Shown here: one piece after another, positions 16,169 to 25,663 of the stretch
Layout of the letters: each line of letters starts with the position of its first letter
Numbering within the stretch: the stretch's first letter is position 1
DNA from: Bacteroidales bacterium
GTDB taxonomy: Bacteria; Bacteroidota; Bacteroidia; Bacteroidales; Marinilabiliaceae
Assembly (NCBI GenBank): GCA_024401355.1
Contig: JAKSLF010000013.1
Coordinates: 1 to 64,000, forward strand
Direction: 5' to 3'
Length of the DNA: 64,000 nt
The notes under the pieces: generated by a model
Seen by the model: only the letters and a program-made list of their open reading frames with translations
Databases searched by the model: none
Told to the model about the DNA's origin: nothing
Made by a program: the position numbers and the translations under genes

Positions 16169-19021
16169 ATGAAATTGAATATAAGGAGTCTTTTTGTTGC
16201 TGCGGTATCGTTGTTGGCAATAGAGGCAAGTGCACAGAATAAATACCCTCAGATAAGTAATAGTGACTTTGAAAGTTGGGAAGGCTATAGTAATAACAAT
16301 CATGAGCCTGACAACTGGAATTCATTTGAGACAGTTACTGGTGGTTTGGCTAATACGGCACATGGTCAGCAAGTTGACCGTTCGGAGGATGTGCGTCCGG
16401 ATTCTGAGGGAAAATATAGTGTAAAAATATATTCAAGAAATATTATGAATCTGGCCAATGCTCAGGGCAACCTGACATTGGGAAGAATAAATGCTGGCTC
16501 GACAACGGCAAATAGTGCAGGAAACCATAACTTCTCGGACGTGTCGTCGGACGAATATAGCCAGGCACTTGGTGTGCAGCCAGATTCGATTGTCGCATGG
16601 GTTAAATTCGTGCCAAACAATGACACATATTTAGCGCGAATGACAGCGGTCGTACATGATAAATATAATTATATAGTGTATGGCAGTGACAAATATGATA
16701 ATGACGCGAACAGGAGCCATGTTGCTGCATCGTGTGAATTGAACTTTCCTGCAGTAAAAGATGAAGAAGAAAACTATACATGGCAGCGTTTGAGTCTTCC
16801 GTTTGTGAGGACAGACAACGATGTGAAACCAGGTTATATAATAGTGAACTTTGCAACCAACAGCGTGCCAGGTGGTGGAAGTGACAACGACGTGCTTTAT
16901 GTAGATGATGTAGAGCTCATATATAATCCAAAAGAGATAGAAGAAGGAACATATTATCTGCGAAACGTAGCTACAGGCAAGTGGCTATCGAGCGGTGGTG
17001 GAAGCAATCCAAAGGCAGCAATGACAGATACGCCATTTGGATTCAGCTTGAAATTATCAGAGGGATTGTGCTCATTTAGTACAGGCTTGACAGGTGAAAC
17101 AGCAGACAACCATTTCTTGGGTTTTGTTGCGGACGATGAAGAAGAGTTGTCGATGGTTGGCACGAAGAGCATGTGGAAGTTGGCGAACGTGTCGGGCAAT
17201 GTGTTTACATTGGCATTGGATGGCAGGTATCTCACAGCAGCAGGCATGAATGTTGCTGTAGCAGAAAATGACGGTGAGAACTCTCAGTGGGAGCTTATGA
17301 GTGAGGCAGATATGAAAGAAATATCTGCTGGTGCATGGGGAGCAAAGCCTGAAGATATCACATATCTGATAGCGAATGCTAACTTTGATAATGGTTCGAA
17401 TGGATGGGAATGTGTATATATACCAAATCAGACTTTGAGATCAGGTGTTTTGAGAAGTAAAGATGTAAAGCAAAATCTGAATATAGGTGGTGACAATCCG
17501 ATATGCGAATTATATAATGAAACACCATATTTTAAATATATGTGGTATGACGCGGCCTATGCGGACATTTCGGCAGATGTCAGCCAGACAATAAGTGTAA
17601 ACAATGGATGGTATAAAGTGACTATGCAAGGTTTTTATCGTTATGGTGAAAAATCTGCTGAATCGACGACTACAAATCCGTACTTCTATGTAAATGGAAA
17701 CAAGAAAACATTGCCAACAGTGTATGATGGTGCGACAGACGAACAATTGCATGAAAAAGCAGCAGCAATAAAGAGTGGAAAATTTGTTCCTAATGACATA
17801 GCTTCTGCATCGGCATATTTCTCTGCTGGTCTTTATACTCTGGAGTTGCTTGTAGAGGTTACTGATGGCCAGATGGTTGTCGGTGTTCATAAAGATACAT
17901 ATAAGGCTAATGTGACATCGTGGACATGTTTTGACAACTTCCAGATAACATATTATGGTGTAGAGGATCCTGTAGAGCCATCGCTCAAGATAGAGGAGCC
18001 TACAGTCAAGGAATTCTATCCAGGTGAGGAGGTTTCAGTTCCATACGAATACTTTGCAGGAATGGGCAAAGATATTGAGAGTGAAGATGCAATATCGGTA
18101 GCTCTTGTTCAGGAAAATAGCAGAATAGAACTGACGGGTGCTTCTGTTTTGGAAAATGGTGAATTGAAATTTATTATACCATCAGATACTGAGGCTGGTG
18201 AATATTCAATAGTGCTCAGTGTGAATGGTTCGGAAGTGGCAATGAAGTCATTTGATGTAACAATCAAGCGTGATGCATCATTTGTTGTAACATTCCCAGA
18301 GGAGACCAATATGGTAGCTGGAAATGAATTGTCGGTAGAATACACATTTGTTGACTCATATCCACAAAGTTCGTTGACTGATGACGCAAAAATAACTCTA
18401 TTCTTATCTCGTGTTGACAAAGAGGTTTTGTTTGAACAGACTTTTAGGGGTTCAGGAGTTATAACCGGCGTTATACCTGGGGTGAATAAATTGAAAAAGG
18501 GATATGAAATACATATAGAAACTACAACAGGATATCATAAGTATCTGGATGGTTATGTTATATATCCTCAAGCATCATTGACAGTGGAGTATCCATCGGA
18601 GATCATGGCAGGTGAGGCAGTGGAGATAGCATATACATTTGTAGACAGTTATCCAAGTGCCTTGGGAAGTGACATTAAGGTGATGTTAATTGGTGAAAAC
18701 GATAATGAGGAGATTGCGACAGCTCAGTTGGCAGCCAATGGAACCATATCGTTTACCATGCCAGAGGCAACAGAATTGGGAACCAAGACATTGCGCATAG
18801 AAGTGGATGGTTTCAGCGTCAGTGACGAGCGTAGGGTGACCGTGGTTGAAAACACTCCAGCCACAGCAGTTGACGCAATAGAAGAAACAGATGTGAAGAT
18901 GAACATCTATGACATCTCGGGCAAGAGAATAGCAACAGGAGTAGAGACACTCGAAGGATTGCCACGAGGCTTGTATATAGTGGAGCGAAATGGCAAGACG
19001 GAGAAAATAATGGTAAGATAA
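16169..19021 (+). CDS. Large multidomain exported protein with Ig-like repeats and T9SS-type tail
   Basis: A 950-aa protein with signal peptide (MKLNIRSLFVAAVSLLAIEASAQ). Order: an N-terminal galactose-binding/PCMD-like jelly-roll (SNSDFESWEGY, EPDNWNSFETV; about 25-250); a RICIN/lipocalin-like segment (YYLRNVATGKWLSSGGG; about 255-390); a CBM-like jelly-roll (NANFDNGSNGWECV to TSWTCFDNFQITYYG; about 405-600); and three Ig-like repeats (about 605-890), the last two sharing VEYTFVDSYP / IAYTFVDSYP. The end is a short sorting tail (VKMNIYDISGKRIATG, LPRGLYIVERNGKTEKIMVR). Likely a secreted, cell-surface carbohydrate-binding protein; no catalytic motif is seen. Start set by the promoter at 16135. 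Confidence 0.75.
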   Translation: MKLNIRSLFVAAVSLLAIEASAQNKYPQISNSDFESWEGYSNNNHEPDNWNSFETVTGGLANTAHGQQVDRSEDVRPDSEGKYSVKIYSRNIMNLANAQGNLTLGRINAGSTTANSAGNHNFSDVSSDEYSQALGVQPDSIVAWVKFVPNNDTYLARMTAVVHDKYNYIVYGSDKYDNDANRSHVAASCELNFPAVKDEEENYTWQRLSLPFVRTDNDVKPGYIIVNFATNSVPGGGSDNDVLYVDDVELIYNPKEIEEGTYYLRNVATGKWLSSGGGSNPKAAMTDTPFGFSLKLSEGLCSFSTGLTGETADNHFLGFVADDEEELSMVGTKSMWKLANVSGNVFTLALDGRYLTAAGMNVAVAENDGENSQWELMSEADMKEISAGAWGAKPEDITYLIANANFDNGSNGWECVYIPNQTLRSGVLRSKDVKQNLNIGGDNPICELYNETPYFKYMWYDAAYADISADVSQTISVNNGWYKVTMQGFYRYGEKSAESTTTNPYFYVNGNKKTLPTVYDGATDEQLHEKAAAIKSGKFVPNDIASASAYFSAGLYTLELLVEVTDGQMVVGVHKDTYKANVTSWTCFDNFQITYYGVEDPVEPSLKIEEPTVKEFYPGEEVSVPYEYFAGMGKDIESEDAISVALVQENSRIELTGASVLENGELKFIIPSDTEAGEYSIVLSVNGSEVAMKSFDVTIKRDASFVVTFPEETNMVAGNELSVEYTFVDSYPQSSLTDDAKITLFLSRVDKEVLFEQTFRGSGVITGVIPGVNKLKKGYEIHIETTTGYHKYLDGYVIYPQASLTVEYPSEIMAGEAVEIAYTFVDSYPSALGSDIKVMLIGENDNEEIATAQLAANGTISFTMPEATELGTKTLRIEVDGFSVSDERRVTVVENTPATAVDAIEETDVKMNIYDISGKRIATGVETLEGLPRGLYIVERNGKTEKIMVR

Positions 19022-19043
19022 CTGAAAAAAACAAATAGGCGAG

Positions 19044-19076
19044 CATAGGCAGTCGATATGGTATCGATTGCCTATG
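19044..19076 (+). terminator. Stem-loop after the 950-aa surface protein gene
   Basis: CATAGGCAGTCGAT / ATGGT / ATCGATTGCCTATG forms a 14-bp stem with one G-U pair, 23 bp after the stop codon. The downstream tract is only moderately T-rich (CCATTTATTG), so termination efficiency is uncertain. Confidence 0.55.
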
Positions 19077-19119
19077 TCCATTTATTGAAAAAAGCCGATA
19101 ATAAAAGTGAAAAAAGTAT

Positions 19120-19127
19120 TATATTTG
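19120..19127 (+). promoter_or_regulatory. -7 promoter element upstream of cstA
   Basis: TATATTTG matches TAnnTTTG, 26 bp before ATG 19154. No clear -33 motif. Confidence 0.45.
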
Positions 19128-19153
19128 CACTGATTAAATAAGATAGGCCTAAA

Positions 19154-20608
19154 ATGATAACCTTTAGTATAGCAATAGTACTGCTAGTTTGCGGATACTT
19201 GTTTTATGGCAAGTATATAGAGAAAGTGTTTGCACCTGATTATTCGCGTGTTACTCCGGCGTTGGCGCATCCGGATGGAGTAGACTATATGCCGTTGCCG
19301 GTATGGAAAGTGTTTATGATACAATTCTTGAACATAGCAGGAACGGGTCCGATATTTGGTGCGATAATGGGAGCCAAGTTTGGTCCGTCGGCATATCTAT
19401 GGATAGTATTGGGTTGCATCTTTGCAGGAGCCGTGCATGACTACCTGAGTGGTATGCTGTCGATACGTCATGATGGAGCTGGATTGCCAGAGATAATAGG
19501 CAAATATCTTGGCCAGAGGACAAAGAAAGTGATGTTGGTTTTCACAGTATTCCTGATGGTAATGGTTGGCGCTGTATTTGTGTACAGTCCGGCGCTCATC
19601 TTGGGATCGCTGACACCGTTCTTGGGCGGTGACTCGGTTTATATCTGGTGTGGAATAATCTTCGTATATTATCTGATAGCAACAATGTTGCCTATAGACA
19701 AGATTATAGGCAAGATATATCCAGTATTTGCCATAGCGATAATATTCATGGCAGTAGCCTTGTGTGTAGTGCTTGTAGGCAAATGTCCATCGTTGCCAGA
19801 GCTGTATACAGATGGCGTGATGAGTGATGCATTCAATGGGAAGACAATATTCCCAGCCTTGTTTATTACGATAGCATGTGGAGCTATCAGTGGATTCCAT
19901 GCGACACAGAGTCCGTTGATGGCAAGATGCTTGACAAACGAGAAACTTGGTCGTCCGGTGTTCTATGGCAGCATGATAACAGAAGGCATAGTAGCCTTGA
20001 TATGGGCGACGATATCGATGTATTTCTTCTATGGCGGTGGTGCGGCAGACCTTGGTCAGCCATTGACGCTTCAGGCGCCAGAAGTGGTGACAGCGGTCAG
20101 TGAAGGATGGCTTGGCACATTTGGTGGCATATTGGCCCTGCTTGGTGTAGTGGCTGCGCCAATAACAAGTGGTGACACAGCATTGAGAAGTGCTCGCCTG
20201 ATAGTGGCAGAATTTGTTCACCTTGACCAGAAGCCGATAGCAAAGAGACTATATATATGTGTTCCGATGTTCTTGGCGACAATGGCATTGTTGTGGTTCA
20301 ATATAGCGAATCCGGATGGATTTGGAGTAATCTGGAGTTATTTCGGATGGGCGAACCAGACATTGTCAGTATTCACCTTGTGGGCGATAACAGTATATCT
20401 TGTCAGAAACAAGAGGAACTATATGGTGAGTCTTCTTCCAGCGATATTGATGACAGGAGTGAGCGCTTCGTATCTTCTTGTTGCGCATTTGTTGCCAGCC
20501 ATGGGCATTGCAGCAGGAGAGTGGTCGGGCCATGTGATTGGTCTGATTGTAGCTGTTGTAGCAATGGTATTGTTTGCTGTATGGCGTAAGTCGGAAGCAA
20601 AGAATTAA
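19154..20608 (+). CDS. cstA: CstA-family peptide/pyruvate transporter (carbon starvation protein)
   Basis: A 484-aa inner-membrane protein with about 13 hydrophobic segments. Recognisable CstA features are YGKYIEKVFAPD at the start, FMIQFLNIAGTGPIFGAIMGAKFGP, GAVHDYLSGMLSIRHDGAGLPEIIGKYLG, ACGAISGFHATQSPLMARC and TSGDTALRSARLIVAEF. It belongs to the shorter form common in Bacteroidetes (E. coli CstA is about 700 aa). Family members take up pyruvate or peptides under nutrient limitation; the substrate here is not determined. It starts a plus-strand run with short gaps (SDR 11 bp later, serB 6 bp after that). Confidence 0.9.
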   Translation: MITFSIAIVLLVCGYLFYGKYIEKVFAPDYSRVTPALAHPDGVDYMPLPVWKVFMIQFLNIAGTGPIFGAIMGAKFGPSAYLWIVLGCIFAGAVHDYLSGMLSIRHDGAGLPEIIGKYLGQRTKKVMLVFTVFLMVMVGAVFVYSPALILGSLTPFLGGDSVYIWCGIIFVYYLIATMLPIDKIIGKIYPVFAIAIIFMAVALCVVLVGKCPSLPELYTDGVMSDAFNGKTIFPALFITIACGAISGFHATQSPLMARCLTNEKLGRPVFYGSMITEGIVALIWATISMYFFYGGGAADLGQPLTLQAPEVVTAVSEGWLGTFGGILALLGVVAAPITSGDTALRSARLIVAEFVHLDQKPIAKRLYICVPMFLATMALLWFNIANPDGFGVIWSYFGWANQTLSVFTLWAITVYLVRNKRNYMVSLLPAILMTGVSASYLLVAHLLPAMGIAAGEWSGHVIGLIVAVVAMVLFAVWRKSEAKN

Positions 20609-20619
20609 AGTAGTGGCAA

Positions 20620-21585
20620 GTGGCGAGTGAGCGTAAGATAGTAGTTACAGGTGCGACCGGGTTAGTCGGTGCGCATGTGGTGGCGTGTTTGCTGGCCAAA
20701 GGGAAGAAAGTGTGTGCCGTCAGACGAGAAACTTCAGATGTCGGGTATGTAGAAAGAATAGTACGATACTATGGCATAGAAGTGGCCGGCAACCTTGAAT
20801 GGGTTGTAGGTGACGTCAGGGACCGTCTGGCGATGAGTGAGATAATTAAAGGGGCTGCGGAAGTTTATAACTGTGCATCGATGATGTCGTTTGACAAGAA
20901 AGAGAGAGATTTGATGTGGAGTGTGAACGTAGATGGAACAGCAAACGTTGTTGAAGTAGCCCGGGAGAGTAATGTAGAGTCATTTTGCCATTTGAGTTAT
21001 GTTGGCGCCATAGGTCATACATCAGATGGGAGTCAGATAGACGAAATGACGGTATATCAGCCAGACGACAAGAGGACAGTATATTCTCAGAGCAAATTCC
21101 GTCAGGAGATGGAAGTGTGGCGAGGCATCGAACATGGACTCAATGCAGTGATAGTCAATCCGGGTATAGTAGTCGGTCCGTACAGTGAAAGTGAGAAAGC
21201 AATAATGGCCGGTGATATAGCGTCGGAATTGGGGATCGGCAGCATGGGATATGTAGACGTGCGTGATGTTGCGAAAGCAATGACAGAACTCGTGGAAGCC
21301 AAGAAATATGGTGAGAGATATATCCTTGTATCAGAAAACATCTCAACAACGAAGCTGAAAGAGATGTATGAGAAAGAGGGTGGAGTAGCATTGAAGCGTA
21401 ACATGTCGTCGATAGGCAAAGCATTGAAAAAAGCAATAGCAGGAAACAAAACACTGGCTGATTCTGTCAAGATAGCAGGAAGCCGGATATATGTATCGAA
21501 GAAAGTAAAAGAAGCAATAAACATAGAATTCACACCTATAGAGCAGAGCATAGCGAACGAGGTGAGATTCAGAAACAGCAAATAG
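20620..21585 (+). CDS. NAD(P)-dependent epimerase/dehydratase family protein (extended SDR)
   Basis: A 321-aa Rossmann-fold protein starting with GTG. The dinucleotide motif VVTGATGLVGAHV (GxxGxxG) is at the N-terminus. Later come the DxxD-like VVGDVRD, the active-site YSQSK (Y-x3-K), VNPGIVVGP and YVDVRDVAKAM. This is the pattern of the dihydroflavonol-reductase/3-beta-HSD branch of extended short-chain dehydrogenases. The substrate is unknown. It sits 11 bp after cstA and 6 bp before serB, so it is probably co-transcribed with them. Confidence 0.85.
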   Translation: MASERKIVVTGATGLVGAHVVACLLAKGKKVCAVRRETSDVGYVERIVRYYGIEVAGNLEWVVGDVRDRLAMSEIIKGAAEVYNCASMMSFDKKERDLMWSVNVDGTANVVEVARESNVESFCHLSYVGAIGHTSDGSQIDEMTVYQPDDKRTVYSQSKFRQEMEVWRGIEHGLNAVIVNPGIVVGPYSESEKAIMAGDIASELGIGSMGYVDVRDVAKAMTELVEAKKYGERYILVSENISTTKLKEMYEKEGGVALKRNMSSIGKALKKAIAGNKTLADSVKIAGSRIYVSKKVKEAINIEFTPIEQSIANEVRFRNSK

Positions 21586-21591
21586 GAAACT

Positions 21592-22818
21592 ATGACAGGC
21601 AAGATAAAGGAACTTATTCTGATGAATGTCCAAGGAGAGGATCATCCTGGTGTGACAGCAACGTTGACAGCAGTGCTGGCAGAGCACAATGTTGACATAC
21701 TGGATATGGGTCAGGCCACAATACACAACGACTTGGGACTTGGTATATTATTCGGTCTGTATGGTGATTCGGTATCGTCGCCTATATTAAAAGACTTGTT
21801 GTTTAAGGCATACGAGCTAGGATTGAACATTAAGTTTACCCCAATACCATTGGAAAGATATGCGGAATGGGTAGAGCAGCAGGGTAAGCAGCGCAGCATA
21901 ATCACTCTTATGGCACGAAGGCTGAAGGGTGAGCATATAGCAGCCGTGACAAAAATAATAGCAGAGCAGGGACTAAACATAGACCTTATAACACGTCTGT
22001 CGGGTCGTCGTCCGTTGGGTAATGACGGAGAGAAGATGATGGCAGTTGTAGAATTTTCGGTGCGTGGTGAACCTGTGGACAGTACAAAGCTCAAGCAGGA
22101 CTTCATTGAAGTATCGAAGACAACAGGTGTTGACATAGCATTCCAGGCAGACAACATATTCAGAAAGAACCGACGTCTGGTATGTTTCGATATGGACTCG
22201 ACGCTCATACAGACAGAAGTGATAGACGAGCTTGCTCGCAGGGCAGGAGTATATGACGAAGTAAGTGCAATTACAGAGTCGGCGATGCGAGGAGAGATAG
22301 ACTTCAAGCAGAGCTTCCAGAGGCGAGTTGCGATGCTCAAGGGTCTTGACGAATCGGTAATGAAAGAAATAGCAGAGAACCTGCCGCTGACAGAAGGAGC
22401 GGAGCGACTCTTTAGAACACTCAAGAAATATGGATATAAGACAGCCATACTTTCGGGTGGATTCAACTATTTTGGCAACTACCTGAAGAGCAAACTTGGC
22501 ATAGATTATGTATTTGCCAATGAGCTGGAGATAGTGGACGGAAAACTTACTGGACGTCATTTGGGCGACATTATGGATGGAGCAAAGAAGGCAGAAATGC
22601 TGAAACTGCTGGCATTCAAGGAAGAGATACATCTGGAGCAGGTGATAGCAGTAGGTGATGGATCGAACGACCTTCCGATGATACAGTTGGCTGGACTTGG
22701 AATAGCGTTCCATGCGAAGCCAAAGGTGAAAGCCACCGCCCAGCATGCTATATCGGAGAGCGGTCTTGACACGATACTCTATCTTATCGGGTTCAGAGAC
22801 AGAGAAATAGGAGAATAA
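21592..22818 (+). CDS. serB: Phosphoserine phosphatase with N-terminal ACT domains
   Basis: Hydrolyses O-phospho-L-serine to serine, the last step of serine synthesis. A 408-aa protein: two ACT-like regulatory domains (about 8-90 and 100-185), then a HAD phosphatase with nucleophile motif CFDMDSTL (D200, D202), the substrate-binding RRAGVYDEVSAITESAMRGEIDFKQSFQRRV, motif II ILSGGFNYF and motif III VGDGSNDLPM. The ACT domains suggest feedback sensing of serine or another amino acid. All four HAD motifs are intact. Confidence 0.95.
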   Translation: MTGKIKELILMNVQGEDHPGVTATLTAVLAEHNVDILDMGQATIHNDLGLGILFGLYGDSVSSPILKDLLFKAYELGLNIKFTPIPLERYAEWVEQQGKQRSIITLMARRLKGEHIAAVTKIIAEQGLNIDLITRLSGRRPLGNDGEKMMAVVEFSVRGEPVDSTKLKQDFIEVSKTTGVDIAFQADNIFRKNRRLVCFDMDSTLIQTEVIDELARRAGVYDEVSAITESAMRGEIDFKQSFQRRVAMLKGLDESVMKEIAENLPLTEGAERLFRTLKKYGYKTAILSGGFNYFGNYLKSKLGIDYVFANELEIVDGKLTGRHLGDIMDGAKKAEMLKLLAFKEEIHLEQVIAVGDGSNDLPMIQLAGLGIAFHAKPKVKATAQHAISESGLDTILYLIGFRDREIGE

Positions 22819-22896
22819 AAACGCAACATAGCAGTACGTTGAAACGTATTGGACAATATAGATATAAGAAGATATACTAACTAAAAAACAGATGTG

Positions 22897-23958
22897 ATGA
22901 AAGCAATAAAAGCAGTGATAATGACAGCCATGGTCTTTGCAACAACAATGGGCTATGGACAGCTTCAGCAGATAAAGCAGATGATAACAGTAGCAGAAAA
23001 CAGCAAGGAATCATCGGCAAAAGAAGTAGTGCTTGATGCTCAGTTCTGCAAAGTCAGCATAAGTCAGGCAGAAGGAACATCGACAACAGTGTCGGGTAAA
23101 CTAGAAGCACTTGAGGCGAATGATGCCTATAAAGTAGTAATAAACGAAGAGGGGACGAAAATCTCGGCAGGAATAGTAGTACCAGAGGAAGCAAAATCAT
23201 CGTATGCCGGTGAATTTCAGATAGCGGTTCCAGAAGGAGTGAAGATAAACATAGTCAGTGGTTCGGGAAATATAACAATCAATGACATGAAAGGCTGTGA
23301 CTTTGCCATTACGACAGTGAAGGGGAAAGTGACATGCAAGAACACAAACTGCTCGATGAACATAGAAACAAAAGGTGGTGCAGTGACATTCACAAAAGTG
23401 GAAGGAAAATATGACATTGTGACAGCGAGCGGAAAAGTGAACATCACTGACGCCAAGGGAACTATAAAATTTGACACATCGGATGGTGACGCAACAGTTA
23501 CAAACTTCGAGGGTGACTTGAGTGGCAAGACAATAACTGGAACACAGACATATAAGTCGTTGAATGGTGACATTCAGATATTTGGTGGAACAGGTGCGAT
23601 AAAGATATCAGATTCAGAAGGCTTGTTCAAGGGCTCGCTCAAATCGGCAACCCTCAACCTCTTTAAAGTGAAGGGTGAATTCCACATAGAGTCGGAGAAG
23701 GGATCAATAATTGGTGCTCAGTCGGCAAATGGAGTTACACTCACAGCATCGTCAGACTTCACTACAACAGAAGGTAAGATAAACATGACACTGCTCAACA
23801 AGAAAGAGGACTTGTCATTTGACCTTGAGCATTCGCACAAGGGTGACATTGGACTGATAGCAAAGGGAGAGAGGACCTCGAAGAAGACACTGAAGTGTGG
23901 CAAGGGTTCGATAATCGTGACAGGCAGGACAGTCACAGGTGCCCAGACATTCAAATAG
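22897..23958 (+). CDS. Exported DUF4097-type beta-helix protein
   Basis: A 353-aa protein with a signal peptide (MKAIKAVIMTAMVFATTMGYGQ). The rest is a long series of short strands with the look of the DUF4097/adhesin-like right-handed helix: VSGSGNITINDMKG, ITTVKGKVTCKN, IETKGGAVTFTKVEG, IVTASGKVNITDAKG, FDTSDGDATVTNFEG, KSLNGDIQIFGG, IESEKGSIIGAQ. The period is about 18-20 residues. The role is unknown; probably a periplasmic or cell-surface structural protein. The start is ATG 22897; a GTG at 22894 directly precedes it. It is followed closely by rimM. Confidence 0.75.
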   Translation: MKAIKAVIMTAMVFATTMGYGQLQQIKQMITVAENSKESSAKEVVLDAQFCKVSISQAEGTSTTVSGKLEALEANDAYKVVINEEGTKISAGIVVPEEAKSSYAGEFQIAVPEGVKINIVSGSGNITINDMKGCDFAITTVKGKVTCKNTNCSMNIETKGGAVTFTKVEGKYDIVTASGKVNITDAKGTIKFDTSDGDATVTNFEGDLSGKTITGTQTYKSLNGDIQIFGGTGAIKISDSEGLFKGSLKSATLNLFKVKGEFHIESEKGSIIGAQSANGVTLTASSDFTTTEGKINMTLLNKKEDLSFDLEHSHKGDIGLIAKGERTSKKTLKCGKGSIIVTGRTVTGAQTFK

Positions 23959-23974
23959 TGGACGGAGTAAGGCA

Positions 23975-24511
23975 ATGATAGAGAAAGACGACTGTGTCAG
24001 AGTTGGCAAGATAGCCAAATCGCATGGAGTGAATGGCGAAGTAGTCGTCAGGGCGGAATCTGGCTTTGACGTGGACGACTTGAGCTATGAATTTCTTCTT
24101 GTTGAAATAGACGGTGGATTAGTTCCTTTCTATGTGGAAGAGATCCGAGTCAAGAACAATGAAGATGCGTTGGTGAAATTTGAGTTGATAGAGACTCAGG
24201 ACGATACGCGCAGGCTAGCGGGACGCGATGTCTATATATGTCGTGAGTGGGCAGAAACCGAAGAGGGAGATTTGGAGGACGTATCGACAGGAATGCTCAT
24301 AGGCTATATGGCATTTGACAAGGAGAGTGGGAAGCTGGGAGTGATAACCGAGATAGACGACCAGGTAGGTGCCAATCCGTTGTTTGTCATAGACAACGAA
24401 GGTGAGGAGCTGCTGGTGCCTATAGCCGACGAATTCGTCAAGGAAGTGAACGATGAAAATCGTACTGTAGTCTTTGAATTGCCGGAAGGTCTTGTTGACA
24501 TGAACAAATAG
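23975..24511 (+). CDS. rimM: Ribosome maturation factor RimM
   Basis: Assists maturation of the 30S head by binding ribosomal protein uS19. A 178-aa protein with the expected opening VRVGKIAKSHGVNGEVVV, the central SRLAGR-like segment (TQDDTRRLAGRDVYICREW) and a C-terminal PRC-barrel (GMLIGYMAFDKESGKLGVITEIDD, PLFVID, LLVPIADEFVKEV). The ATG at 23975 is chosen because the frame's upstream extension overlaps the preceding gene and has no family similarity. prfB follows after 25 bp. Confidence 0.93.
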   Translation: MIEKDDCVRVGKIAKSHGVNGEVVVRAESGFDVDDLSYEFLLVEIDGGLVPFYVEEIRVKNNEDALVKFELIETQDDTRRLAGRDVYICREWAETEEGDLEDVSTGMLIGYMAFDKESGKLGVITEIDDQVGANPLFVIDNEGEELLVPIADEFVKEVNDENRTVVFELPEGLVDMNK

Positions 24512-24536
24512 AAAGAACAGAAATAACACATTAAGG

Positions 24537-25652
24537 ATGGTAACACCCGAACAGATAAAAGAAATGGCTCAGCGTGATGCTCAGCTTGAGAAGTATCTAG
24601 ACATAGAACGTCGAAAGATGGAACTTGCCGATGATGAACTTCGTTCGCAGGCACCTGGATTTTGGGATGATGCGAAGAAAGCTGAAGCCCACATGAAGAA
24701 AGTCAGGGAGAACAAGAAGTGGATAGAAGGTCAGAAAGAGTCGAGACAGGCAGTTGAAGAGCTTCAGTTGGCATTTGACTTCCTGAAAGATGGCATAGCG
24801 ACAGAAGAGGAGCTTGATGCGGCATTTGTGCATGCACAGGAAGTCATAGAGCGTCTTGAGTTAGCAAACATGTTGAGACGTGAAGAAGACCAGCTTGGTG
24901 CGGTGTTGAAGATAGTCGCAGGAGCGGGAGGTACGGAAAGCCAGGATTGGGCGTCGATGTTGTATCGAATGTATACACGATATTGTGAATCGAAGGGTTA
25001 TAAAGTGACCGTGACCAACTTCCAGGATGGTGATGAAGCAGGAATAAAGACAGTGACAATGCAGATAGAGGGCGATACGGTATATGGCTATTTGAAGAGC
25101 GAGTCGGGAGTGCATCGTCTGGTAAGAGTGTCGCCGTTCAATGCTCAGGGGAAGCGAATGACATCATTTACATCGGTATTTGTCACCCCCCTTGTAGACG
25201 ACACTATAGAAGTGCAGATAGACCCTTCGAAAATAACGTGGGACCTCTTCCGTTCGGGCGGTGCTGGTGGTCAGAACGTGAATAAAGTGGAGACAGGAGT
25301 TCGTTTGCGCTACAAATTTAAGGATCCGGACACTGGAGTGGAAGAGGAAATCCTTATAGAAAACACAGAGACACGAAGTCAGCAGGATAACAGAGAGAAT
25401 GCGATGCGTTTGCTTCGTTCGCAGCTCTATGACAGAGAGTTGAAGCGTAGGATGGCGCAAAGAGAAAAACTTGAGGCAAGCAAGAAAAAGATTGAATGGG
25501 GATCGCAGATAAGGAGTTATGTATTTGATGACCGTAGAGTAAAAGACCATCGAACAAACTATCAGACATCGAATGTGCAAGCAGTGATGGATGGTGACAT
25601 AGATGCCTTCATAAAAGCTTATCTGATGGAATTTGGTGGTGCGGAAATTTAG
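24537..25652 (+). CDS. prfB: Peptide chain release factor 2
   Basis: Recognises UGA and UAA and triggers peptide release. A 371-aa protein with the RF2 tripeptide SPF in [10 protein letters not shown] and the catalytic GGQ in [16 protein letters not shown], then the RF2-like C-terminus ([15 protein letters not shown]). The N-terminal helical domain is complete. The usual programmed +1 frameshift is absent: at the matching site (24594-24602) the sequence is TATCTAGAC, read straight through as Tyr-Leu-Asp. Autoregulation by UGA readthrough is therefore lost. Confidence 0.96.
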   Translation: MVTPEQIKEMAQRDAQLEKYLDIERRKMELADDELRSQAPGFWDDAKKAEAHMKKVRENKKWIEGQKESRQAVEELQLAFDFLKDGIATEEELDAAFVHAQEVIERLELANMLRREEDQLGAVLKIVAGAGGTESQDWASMLYRMYTRYCESKGYKVTVTNFQDGDEAGIKTVTMQIEGDTVYGYLKSESGVHRLVRVSPFNAQGKRMTSFTSVFVTPLVDDTIEVQIDPSKITWDLFRSGGAGGQNVNKVETGVRLRYKFKDPDTGVEEEILIENTETRSQQDNRENAMRLLRSQLYDRELKRRMAQREKLEASKKKIEWGSQIRSYVFDDRRVKDHRTNYQTSNVQAVMDGDIDAFIKAYLMEFGGAEI

Positions 25653-25663
25653 GAATTAAAGGT

